A stretch of DNA of 64,000 nucleotides from Clitopilus passeckerianus (taxonomy: Eukaryota > Basidiomycota > Agaricomycetes > Agaricales > Entolomataceae), in the NCBI GenBank assembly GCA_944990035.1, contig CALYLX010000090.1, positions 51,572 to 115,571 of the forward strand, written 5' to 3'. The position numbers were made by a program, and so were the translations under genes. Shown here one piece after another: positions 1-10,612 of this stretch (position 1 is the stretch's first letter; each line of letters starts with the position of its first letter). The notes below the pieces were generated by a model. It had not been told where the DNA came from. It did no database searches and worked only from the letters and a program-made list of their open reading frames with translations.

Positions 1-1
1 T

Positions 2-550
2 CCACCACCCGATATCGCTCAAACCATATTTCGAATCCTTCCACTAGATAGCCTACAGGAACTATCTATTTTCTCTATCCCTCCTCGTTACGAACTTGAA
101 TGCGAGAGTTACATTGCTATCGATTGGAAACGTGTTGGTCAATCGCCATCGTTGCGCCTCATTACCACCAGCGCTATCTATTCGTCATTTGTATCGACTC
201 TTGCACTTTCAGAAAGTGACAAATCCGCTCCTGAGCCGTATTTTCCTTCCCTTGAGGAGATACGTGCTTATGACACTAAATTCTGGTCGCAAGCGTTACA
301 CCCGAATGGGCCTCCTCCCGAATGGCAATCCTCTGAATGGCAACGAGACCAGTGTATTAACTTCGAAGAACTTTCTGCATGCATCTCAATGAGAAGTAAA
401 TGCGGATACGGGCCATATGCTTTGGGCCTTGATAAGGAGACTAGAGAAATTTCGGACGCGAATCTGACTTCACTAAGAGCTGTTTTCAGAGACGTTTACT
501 ACATTGATGATGATGATGAGGGGGAGGAACATGGGGATGGGACGGCATGA
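2..550 (+). CDS. F-box/LRR-like protein, C-terminal part (cut by window start)
   Basis: An uninterrupted frame runs from base 2 to the TGA ending at 550, giving about 182 residues that are the C-terminal end of a larger gene beginning outside the window. It aligns by eye with the end of the neighbouring gene (2260-2795): both carry an IDWK block, a PS-LR-IT block, a YFPSLE-IR-YDT-FWSQ block and a CGYGPY-LGLD block. It ends in a short acidic tail (DDDDEGEE). The F-box itself is not visible here; the family assignment comes from the neighbour, whose N-terminus has one. Agaric F-box proteins of this type are thought to be substrate adaptors of SCF ubiquitin ligases, but the ligand region is too variable to predict a target. 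The frame is clean, so this copy may be functional. Confidence 0.6.
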   Translation, partial: PPPDIAQTIFRILPLDSLQELSIFSIPPRYELECESYIAIDWKRVGQSPSLRLITTSAIYSSFVSTLALSESDKSAPEPYFPSLEEIRAYDTKFWSQALHPNGPPPEWQSSEWQRDQCINFEELSACISMRSKCGYGPYALGLDKETREISDANLTSLRAVFRDVYYIDDDDEGEEHGDGTA

Positions 551-928
551 AAATAAAACCGGAATATACGAGGAGTACTCAAGTGGCTAGGTAGTGGACT
601 TCTTGACTATGATAAACAATATTCGTATCGATGCCCCTTGCTCAAGTAGGTTCGCATCCGACGTCATAAAAGCTTGTACTCTTAGGATTTAGAGTCCGTA
701 GCATAACGACGTTCATTGTCTGAATATCGTGAGGACCTTTCTTTTTTAGGGATCCCACGGTCAGAGACATGGGCGCATTCACCCGCTCCGTTCCCTTGTG
801 GGGAATCACTGCGGGTTAATATCACACACAGTATCATTTGCGCGGTTTTCATTCGATCTTGATAGTGGTAGAAGTTGAAGTTCTTCCCTACCACCTACCA
901 CCATCATCAACCGCTTCAACCAGTTACC
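551..928. other. Intergenic spacer between two F-box copies
   Basis: No coding signal, RNA gene or repeat was recognised. It presumably holds the 3' end of the first copy and the promoter of the second. Confidence 0.4.
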
Positions 929-2795
929 ATGGAGCCAAACCCAGATATAGGTATAGTCGCGACTGGTAAGTGGAGTTGTTTTACTGATGGAATGCAGTCT
1001 CAGCTAACATTCTTTAGGTTCAAAAGCATTCGTACTTGGTTCCGTCTCGGCTTCCAGCGGTGTTAATGTAAAAGCAGATGCATATGCATTGATAGCCAGA
1101 GAGATATCTGCTCTCGAGGATCTCATTCGAACTCACGAAAGGGAAATACGACGATGGAAACGCAGTATAACAAGCTTAGCAATATCTCCCGACTGCCCGG
1201 CGAGATCCTACTCCGTGTCTTTGAGCTCTTACCTCCCAAACATAATAATTCTTTCGCCGCCTCTACTGAGGTGCTCAAGGTCTCCCATGTCTGCCAAAGC
1301 TGGCGTAAAAGTGTTGTTGACAGCCCTTGTCTTTGGAGGACGGGACCCTTCCTCCGCAGACGGGACCCTCTCGCAGAAACGAAACGACTTCATGATTATC
1401 CAGGTCCAATATTCATCCAAATAGAATTGGACGATGTCAGTGACTTGCAAAGTGGTGCCGATATGTTGGAGTGGTCGTGTTGGGGTGGGTACACGATTCC
1501 ATATCGTGATATCAAAGCCGCATTATCTGATAGATGGGATGTCATGAATGCGCTCTCTATCAGAAATGCCGAGGATTACAATTCGCTGGATGAAGAGACG
1601 AGGTCGACGCTTCAGCGGCGAGCACCATCCCTCGAGTCCATCACCATATCATTCTCGGAATGTCCTGATTGGAGATTTTCCTGGCGCGTTTATTGGTAAT
1701 GCACCCCAATTGCACCACGTATATCTCCAGAACTGGAATATCCTGATGAAGCCGAGCGTTTTGAACCCCGAAGTTGGGCTTATAACCACGCTAGACATCT
1801 ATCTCGACCGCCAGCTTCAAGAGAATTCACACCAAACCCCTATCCGCGAAATTGTTCATTCATTGAACCACTATCCCAATTTGAAGGTCTTGAGGCTCTA
1901 CAACGTCTTCACGTCCGTTGGAGATGACGACGCCTCATGGTCGCTCACATTTCCGGCCTGTGTCACCCATCTTCCAGCTCTAAGGCGTCTAGACATCTCT
2001 GACGAGCTTTCAGCGTTAACATACTTTTAAGGCATATCCGCTACCCTCCAGAAACTACTGTCTTTTCCAGAGGGTTTTACGACAACACAACCAGGCCATC
2101 AGACGGTGCCAGCATGGCAAATTTACTCGTTCGAGCAAGTGACCTAGCCTCCACTCCGGTTCACGCTCTTCGTATGAATAGTAGGACGGATTCAGACGGC
2201 GATACTACCTTCGAAACGGAACTGATGACCACACCTCCTCCACTTGGCTGGATGAAGGATTCTGCAAACGTCACAGCTCCTGGTCCACCACTACCGGATA
2301 TCGCTTCAAGGGTATTCCAGGCTCTTCGGCTCGAACACCTACAGGAAGTGTCCATGTTCTTTTCTTCTCCGACTGATTCAGGCCGGAAAGATTTTGACAT
2401 CGATTGGAAACTCCTTGGCCAGTTGCCGTCATTACGGTTCATTACCGCTGGCCCCATTTATCCGTCATTCGCGTCAACTCTTGCTCTTGGGGCTCCCTCA
2501 AAGAGTGAGAAACCCATTTCTGAGCTCTATTTCCCCTCTCTCGAACAGATACGCGTCTATGATACTCAATTCTGGTCGCAAACGTCACACCAGAATGGAC
2601 CTCCCTCTGAATGGGAACCACACAAGTGTATCAAAAGTCGAAGATCTTGCTTTCTGCTTGTCATTTAGGCACAGTTGTGGGTACGGGCCGTACACGTTGG
2701 GCCTCGACCAGGAAAGTGCAGAAATCTCGGAAGTCAATATTAGTCTACTTCGAGCAGTATTTAAAGATGTATATCGTATCAGTGGATTGAATTGA
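929..2795 (+). pseudogene. F-box/LRR-like gene broken by several frameshifts
   Basis: A start at 929 is followed by a plausible intron (966-1017) and a helical segment. A classic F-box core follows from about 1190 (SRLPGEILLRVFELLP), then leucine-rich material and the same C-terminal blocks as the gene at 2-550. The frame changes at least four times without a splice signal: near 1150, near 1670, near 2024 in a T run, and near 2640 in an A run. Homology continues straight across the breaks, and the last ones are explained by single-base gains or losses in homopolymers. The product would be an SCF adaptor if intact. I call it a pseudogene, but homopolymer assembly errors would look the same. 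Confidence 0.6.
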
Positions 2796-3465
2796 AAAGA
2801 GACCGACTACCGAGCGCCCACTCTAGCCTTTGATCATCCTACTTTCCAGTGGAATGGATAACTACCAGATGCTCATAAGCGGTGCTCGACCCAGGTGTGT
2901 ACGTTCGATTCTGCAACAGGTATGGGCGGTATTCAACGCCTGGACATCTTGTAGAAAGATATCCTTTTGCATCCTGCTGCTAGAGCTCTGAAAAATGCTG
3001 TAACTTGTCCTCGTCGTTCAGAACAGCGTGCAGGTCACTGGCAAGAGCGATCGAAATGTCACGTGATGGCAGTAAATATATAGACGCCCGAGTTTTTCTG
3101 TTGACCATCATCGATGCAGCAATTTGTGCTGCACTCTTAGGTTGCAAACTTATGTACAGCCAACGGAGTAACGGAGCGATGAGAGACCGAGTGCATTTTT
3201 CATGGCTTTTGCTGTAAAGAATTGCACGGATTCATTGACCTGCGATCCTTGGATTGCAATTTTCGTATGCTGTACGGCTTCACTACAAAGCTTCACAGTA
3301 ATTTTGGTCTAGAAGATACATATAGCACCTGTACTTCTCCGAGTTCCCTCCAATCGCAATATCCCACTGATTCGAGCTTTGGAGTCATAATCTTGAGTCA
3401 TTTTCGCCAAAGGAGGATTCATAACAACCCTGATTCTGAACCCAAGTTTCTCAAGGTCGCCCATC
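2796..3465. other. Intergenic, no gene seen
   Basis: Short open frames here have no recognisable domain or splice context. The last part is the promoter of the ArgJ gene. Confidence 0.4.
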
Positions 3466-5083
3466 ATGTCGAGTGCCCGACTCTTCAAAAGGTTTTCCTC
3501 AACCATCAACATCAAGCCTACGCCCTCAAAATCTCATCTCCATGCACCTCTTCCAGCCTCGTCGTTTCCGCAGGGGTACTTGGTCACCGGTCTGCATGCC
3601 GGTGTAAAGAAGGATGCTTCACTGCTCGATGTGGGCGTGATAATTTCAACATCCCCTCATTTGACTTCTGCAGCCGCTTGCTTCACGAAAAACGCGTTCA
3701 GAGCAGCTCCGGTCATTGTCTGTGAGGAAATCCTGCAGCAGAATGGCGGAAGGGCTCGGGCTCTGGTAGTGAATAGCGGCAACGCCAATGCAGTTACAGG
3801 AAAACAAGGAATGGAAGATGCATGGACCATGGCTCGCGAAACCGACCTCCTACTCTCTCCCCTTTCCTCGGCATCCGTTTCCTCTTCGTCTGAAGCACCC
3901 AAGAGCGAGACTCTGGTCATGTCGACTGGAGTTATAGGCAACCTCCTCCCCATTAGCAAAATTGTAGCAGGCATTCGTTCACAAGCCTCCTCCGCATCTA
4001 CGCGCACCCTAGGCTCCGACTTCTCTGCATGGGAGCGCATAGCTAAAGCTTTCATGACCACAGATACCTTCCCGAAATTGCGATCCCGTGTCTTCAACAT
4101 TCGAGGAACCGAATACCGTATGGCTGGGATGGACAAGGGCGCAGGCATGATCCACCCTAACATGGGACCTGCCGCAACGTCGTTCTCCGCTGGGACTGGT
4201 GCGGCACCAGGACAGCTCCATGCCACCCTTCTTGGGTGCATCCTCACAGATGCCCCAATTTCACCCCGAAGTCTGCAAAATGCCCTCACCTACGCTGTGG
4301 ACAGAAGTTTCAACTCGATCAGTGTGGACGGTGATATGTCAACGAATGATACTATTGTCGTCTTGGCGAATGGCGCTGGTGCTGGTGCTGCTGGCCCGGT
4401 TAAGGAAATTGACGAAGCTGAAGACAAGGAAGGATACGAGATCTTCAAGAAGGAGTTGACCGAGCTGGCTACTGACCTCGCGAAACTCGTCGTCTGGGAT
4501 GGAGAAGGTGCTACAAAGTTTGTCAGCCTTACTGTCAAGGTAGAGCGGATCTTCTTTTACTATTATGGCTGACTGACATATACATCTGTCCAGGGTGCTC
4601 CCTCATATGAAGACGCGCACGCAGTCGCATCCAAGGTCTCCACCTCAGCCTTGGTGAAGACGGCAATTTATGGAGAAGATGCCAAGTACGCGTCGCTTTC
4701 CCTTTTGCCCGACATTTGCCTAACCCTCCCCTTCTCTAGCTGGGGTCGTATCCTTGCCTCAACAGGTTCCGTTCCCCTCTCCGCCTCCATCGACCCTACC
4801 AAAGTCAGCGTGACCTTTGTTCCTTCTGATGGTACCACTCCTCTCCCTGTCCTGGTCAACGGCGAACCAGAACAAGTCGACGAGGTCAGGGCAAAAGAGG
4901 TTATGGTGCTTGATGAGTTTCAGATTGTTGTTGACCTCGGCATGGGTGGTGATGGGGTGGCGACATATTATACTTGTGATTTCAGCTACGTGCGTGGTTT
5001 TCTCTTTCTGGTGTCAACCACGGGCGCTCATATAGCCCATTTTACAGGAATACGTCAGAATTAACGGAGATTACAGAAGTTAA
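3466..5083 (+). CDS. Arginine biosynthesis bifunctional protein ArgJ (glutamate N-acetyltransferase), mitochondrial
   Basis: Four exons (3466-4539, 4594-4685, 4740-4989, 5048-5083) join in phase to give 483 residues. ArgJ transfers acetyl from N-acetylornithine to glutamate, recycling the acetyl group in ornithine/arginine synthesis, and often also acts as N-acetylglutamate synthase. Family marks are GYLVTGLHAGVKK near the N-terminus, NSGNANA, the DKGAGMIHPNM block, and LHATLL, whose Thr is the expected autoprocessing site and nucleophile of the beta chain. The protein ends FSYEYVRINGDYRS, typical of the family. The first ~25 residues (RLFKRFSSTINIK) are basic and Ser-rich, fitting a mitochondrial presequence. 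The precursor would be cleaved into alpha and beta chains at Ala-Thr. All introns are 50-60 nt. Confidence is high; bifunctionality is inferred from the family. Confidence 0.95.
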
Positions 5084-5270
5084 CATGGAGATTTCAATCG
5101 CGCCAACCTCGGTTGCTACTTGATATAGAATTGCTTCATGTTTGTATAACACCTTTTCCGAAAATGAAAATGGATATGTAAAACATAGGCAGTCTGGGGG
5201 ATGGCCAGGGATAAATCTATGGATACACTGTTATGATAGCATTACAAGGTATATTCTGTGTTATAGTCCG

Positions 5271-7482
5271 TTAAGGTATTGTGGAAAAAACATCCTCTCC
5301 CACAGCGAAGAGAAATGATTGTTTCGCATACACCCATGAATCCGTAGTCCAAGGAGATGTCAGAGGCGTATTTGCAGGGAGTCCTTCCAATTGCTTGTCG
5401 ATGCTGTCCATGATTCCGAGCATCCTCTGCGTTTCTGATCCCATGAAAGTTGGCTGCACTGTGATCGAGGAGTCTTCCATGGACAATTGAACGTCCACTA
5501 GATTCTTCTGGTGGAGGGCAGCTACGCCATCAAGACAAAGCCTGACACGAGATATTTTCTCGTGGATGGGTATATGCATTTCGACGGACTGCTGCAACCA
5601 ATCCATGACGTCTTCAACCAGAACTGGAGCCTCGCTGTCAGAAGTGAGGAAACCAAGTATCTTCCAGTAGTTGGCCAAGTTGGAGTCGTTGATCTTATTC
5701 TTTGCCAGCAGAGACTTGAGCATGGCTAGAAGCTGTTTGTGGAGTTCTGCATTCGTGGAATTGTCAGCTCGTAAAATCTAGCTGGGAATCCCAAGCGACC
5801 TACCGTCACGAAGTGGTAACCAAGAAAGCACAATTCCCAGTACCTCCAACACGATCGCAGTGCTCCCCGGTATGTCCGCTTCACTATTCCCAATCCTCAC
5901 GCACTGTTCCACACACCTCATCGCAAGCTCTCTATCCGCTGTATGATGCATCAAAAGGTAGCTCATCAGGATAAGCTCCTTCGCCGTCGAGTACACAGGC
6001 TCGTCCTGATCCAGCGTCTCATGATGCCTCAGCGTCGGGACCAGCATACCCGTCAAGGGCACGACGGGGTCCATCGTGTCCTCAACCCTCTTCGCCACAC
6101 ACCTCGCCGCCATCTCGTTATCCATGCTCTCCAAGCAATGGTATATGCTCCTGATCGCGTCGACATGTCGCTTGAACGTCTGGCTCGTCCATTCAAGAGC
6201 GCGTTCGGTGTATTTCCCATGCGTCTGCCAACGAAGGTCGTATTCGACCCAATTTGAATCTGGCACCCAGGAGGGACCTTGCAAGTAGTTGGCCATGGTG
6301 CCAACTCCCATAATCTGCGACTGGAGCCTGGAAAAGAGGCAGACGAGCCAGGTCACGAAGAGGTGGAAAGCCCAGGATTGTGGGGATTTGTATGCACATT
6401 GTATGGCGGGCTCGTCAGCTGGTTTCGGGCCTGTGAAGTGGAAGAGATACTGGAAGGTAGGAAGGGCGGTGGTTAATATCAGCAGCAACATGGCCAGCCC
6501 AGCAACCACCGAGGCAACGGAGGCCACGACCGGGTTGAGGCTCCATAGAAGATCCAGAAGCCCTGCGAAGAATAGCACGAGAGCAGCTTGGAGGAGTAAA
6601 GGGAGGGAGGATAAGATCTTGGGGACATGCCACCCATTCAGCCCTTCGAACCTCATTTGGCGAACGGGGAACGCGTCCCGTGGGGAGAGGCTTTCGTACC
6701 GCTGGTACTCACGTAGCCATTGCTTGCATAGGATACCAACAAGCACTGCCGTGAGAGCTAGCGTGAGGCTCGTGAACCAGAGAACGTTGATCCTGACGGC
6801 TGCTGCGGAGCCCTCGAAGGTGCCGCCCGGTAGGGAAATAGATTGTGGGATTGTGCTGTTTGTGTCTAGTATTGACAGTTGCTTTGATATTTGGATGAGC
6901 ACAAGGTTGGTTGTATCTTCAGCATCGTCTTGTAACCATCGGTATGATTCAACGGTGAAGGCGGTTACTGCAGCTGAGAATAAACCTGCCTAAACACCAG
7001 AGGTTGTAAGCAGCCTTCCCCAGTGAGAAACTAGAGGAACGTACAAATACGAGAAGGGTATCCACCTCCTCCCTCCAAGCTCTACACATCTCATCGTCGA
7101 CCGTCCGTACAAGATTAAAGCAGTTGCCCCATGGGTTGCCATCGCTGCTTAGTAGTGAATGGTATGGTTCACTTGGACCCGAACGCCATGGATGAAAGGA
7201 GGTTGTAGAGCTTGCAGCCTTCACATCAATTAGTTTGGATTCATATTAAATACAACGTTGTAGGTTCACCTCGCCCGATGTCCTAGTCGTTCTGGATTCC
7301 CGGTCAAGTTCCCGAAATCTCGCAGCAACCCTCTTTCCAGGTGTACTGAGGCTCTTTAAGATGCCATTGCTAGTATCAGACCTTGAGGAATCGACCGAAG
7401 TCCGGCTTGGGGTCTCGGAGCCATGGTCTTCGAGAGTCATATCAGCTTGGGATATCCTGTTGGGTGTTCGTAACACCTCCAC
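5271..7482 (-). CDS. DUF6535 multi-pass membrane protein
   Basis: Four exons read on the minus strand (7482-7270, 7218-7045, 6989-5804, 5746-5271) give about 682 residues. After a Ser/Thr-rich N-terminus comes the DUF6535 signature: WREEVDTLLVF joined across an intron to AGLFSAAVTAFTVESY, then LIQIS and VRINVLWFTSLTLALTAVL. Hydrophobic segments follow (ALVLFFAGLLDLLW and LAMLLLILTTALP), giving roughly four membrane helices. The C-terminal 350 residues are soluble and alpha-helical in appearance, without a known catalytic motif. DUF6535 proteins are abundant in Agaricomycetes and have no established function. The first intron (7219-7269) was chosen because it is 51 nt, has a CTAAT branch-like box and keeps phase 0. 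Not part of an obvious operon-like group. Confidence 0.85.
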
Positions 7483-8074
7483 AGCAGGTCAAGGAATGGA
7501 CCGGCGGTAGCGGCTTCATAAGTATTCTTGTCGTCAACCGCTGGACAGGACAGAGTTGTATTGGACCTGGGTTGGATTCAATTGGGGGCAACGACGTCGA
7601 AGGATGGCTGTGTTCTGTCTGCACATGCATAGCCTAGCTGAAGGCTTTTGAATGCAATCCTGCCGCCTCTGGTCTCGCTTCAAATGTGCACCTTCGCACC
7701 TGGCAGGGTTAATGCAAAGGCTGTAAGAGACTGATGATCAATTATAAACAAGCTGCGAGAATCGTCATAATGCTTACTTGAGGCAGATAATAATACCCAG
7801 GATGGCCAATATGCTTGAGATTCTACGTGTGGTTAACGTAGCAGGTAGTTAGTGGCTTGAAGCGCACATAGTAGTCCAGATGCAATGGAATGTTATTATT
7901 GTACAATTGATATACAGGGAACTAGGTAACGTGGTGGGGATATAATCGGAGAACTATGAGTCGGTATCGCATGTCAACATCCCATTCTTTCCTGTTGAAA
8001 GAATCCGAGACATACCAAGCACCAAAAGTAATAAATAGCAAAAAATAGGTAGGTACGAAGACAAGTAAAGAGGA
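7483..8074. other. Intergenic, no gene seen
   Basis: AT-richer spacer holding the promoter of the DUF6535 gene and the 3' region of H2B. No supported coding frame. Confidence 0.4.
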
Positions 8075-8637
8075 TTACTTGGCGCCAGCAGACGAGAACT
8101 TCGTCACTGATTTTGTGCCTTCAGAGATGGCGTGTTTTGCGAGTTCGCCAGGGAGGATGAGGCGAACGGATGTTTGGATCTCGCGCGAGGAGATGGTGGA
8201 CTTCTTGGAGTATGATGCGAGCTCTGTTAGAGAAGATTGGTGAGTCAGGAATGGAAGGTGGAACGGAAAGACGACATACTGGAGGCCTCAGTTGCAATTC
8301 GCTCGAAGATGTCATTGACGAAGGAGTTCAAAATGGCCATTGCCTTGTTTGAAATACCAGTGTCAGGGTGAACCTGCTTAAGGACTAGAGAAATTTTACG
8401 TCAGTTCTCATTCTTTCAATGACCTCAAGGCCAAAAATAAATGCAGGTCGACTCACCCTTGTAGATGTAGGAAGAGTAAGTCTCCTTTCGGACCTTCTTC
8501 CTCTTCTTCTTTTCACCGTCAGTGGCAGGTGCAGCAGTCTTCTTTGCGGCCTTGGAAGCCTCAGTCGACTTAGCGGGAGCCTTGGAGGCAGTGGAAGCGG
8601 GGGCCTTGCCAGCGGTAGAAGCAGGTTTGGGAGCCAT
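8075..8637 (-). CDS. Histone H2B
   Basis: Three exons (8637-8457, 8384-8280, 8223-8075) give 144 residues. The N-terminal tail is rich in Lys, Ala and Pro. The fold begins at YSSYIYK and continues through [29 protein letters not shown] and [20 protein letters not shown]. The expected ubiquitination site lies in the C-terminal helix region (AVTKF-type, here [11 protein letters not shown]). H2B pairs with H2A in the nucleosome. The gene is divergent from H2A at 8974, with about 336 bp between start codons, so the two probably share an S-phase promoter. Introns fall inside the histone fold and are 72 and 56 nt. Identification is certain. Confidence 0.98.
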
Positions 8638-8973
8638 TGCTGATGATTGTGTTGGTTTGAGAGGTGAACGACAAACGGTTGTGGTGGTCGTGGACGAAGA
8701 TGTGGATTGACCACTGTGGAATGCAAGGGCACCTTTTAACCAGACGCGTTGGTTTGTAGGTGTTTGGTCCACCTAAACGCGCTTTTGTTGATCGTCGCGT
8801 CCGACGCGCTCATTTGTTTACGGCCACGTGACGCAACTGTACATATACCAGAGGTCCTTCTTGCTCGGTCTGTTTCTTCATCTGTGCCTCTTCACCTCTG
8901 CTATCACCCCACACACACTCCTTGGGCATCAAACGCGGCTTTGCGCCTCAACCAAAACAACTTTTGAATCAAC
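8638..8973. promoter_or_regulatory. Shared divergent promoter of H2B and H2A
   Basis: The spacer between the two histone start codons contains an ACGCGT box (8744-8749), the MluI cell-cycle box bound by MBF-type factors in other fungi, plus nearby AACGCG and GACGCG variants and a CACGTG E-box (8825-8830). These are seen directly; their use in S-phase control here is inference from other fungi. Confidence 0.6.
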
Positions 8974-9511
<538 letters not shown>

Positions 9512-10612
9512 AAGCCTTTCACTGATTCGGTTACTTCTTGGAGGGGACGCTTGTTGACATTATCATTTATAACTTCATATTTTGTACCACACCGCACTTG
9601 TATTATCCTCACCTAATTGCTGAACTGTAGTTAAAACGAAAAAAACTTCAAACATTAATTCTGTTGTATCCTATGTGTGATCTGACAAAGTGCCAGAGGG
9701 TCTAGGCCCTGATGGATTTTGATTGCGGCCGACCGGCACCGCTAAGCATCAGCCTGCTCCGAGCCTTCGCATTTGAAAACGGCATTGGTGTCTCCTCATG
9801 GCACCCTTTTATGAAATGCTGCGGTTAGAAAAACTACGTCAGAATGTCGGTGCGGGAGTCCCGTGTACGAAGGTTGGTTTCGAAAGCACGCATTTTTCGG
9901 TGAATATACTGCGTGAAACCACCGGGCGACGTAGGCCTCTAATTCATCGGAGGTATTCCATCATCAGGAACCTGTAAGCCTCGGATTGTCGAAGTCGGCT
10001 AGTGGATTCCAGGTGGGTACTGAGTTTGATGGGGCGGATGCCGATGGGCGTTTGGAGTAAAGATGAAGCGAAGGAACGGAAGTTATCACCCCTTTTTTGA
10101 AGCGAAGATGAATTCAGTACTCTTTTGCTCAAAGAGAGCATAGTTTTCGACGTTGACTCGAAGAAACTTAGCAGACTAGTTGTATCAAGTACCCTCTTTC
10201 TGTCAAAAAGAACTGGCGGAAATAGGAGTCGATCCCGTAGATTATGGTCCCTGGAAAGTGACGTCAGAATAGCGTACAAGGATCCTCGCAGTTTGAATTG
10301 GCATGGTGACGAAGAGGTAAGGAGACCCGAATAAGGCAGTGGACTCAACGCGGCGTACGACGTGCAGAAGCGTTTCGAGGACGTTTGAATTGCTAACGAG
10401 AACAGAAATGAAAAGGATATTCGAGGAAGTGAAAACAAGCACGGTGGAGTGCAATTGACGGCGTGAAAATATAAGGCCCGGAGTGGAGCTTGGCCCAAAA
10501 ATTTGGTATCAACACTTTCTCCACACACTTTCTCTTAACAGGTCATCTGTCCGCCCGTTCAATCCTGGGCTGTGCCTTTTCTTTGTTTACACCATCGTAG
10601 ATTGACTCTTCG
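9512..10612. other. Intergenic, no convincing gene
   Basis: A 194-codon minus-strand frame (9944-10528) has no domain, no splice context and a low-complexity Ser/Leu composition, so it is not called. The 3' part should be the promoter and 5' UTR of the RRM gene. Confidence 0.4.

Noticed and set aside
3657..4289. 210-codon minus-strand frame opposite ArgJ
   Set aside because: Shadow of the ArgJ coding frame; Arg/Ala-rich, no domain.
6289..6993. 234-codon plus-strand frame opposite the DUF6535 gene
   Set aside because: Shadow of a well-supported minus-strand gene.
9944..10528. 194-codon minus-strand frame
   Set aside because: Ser/Leu-rich, no domain, no splice context, lies in the promoter region of the RRM gene.
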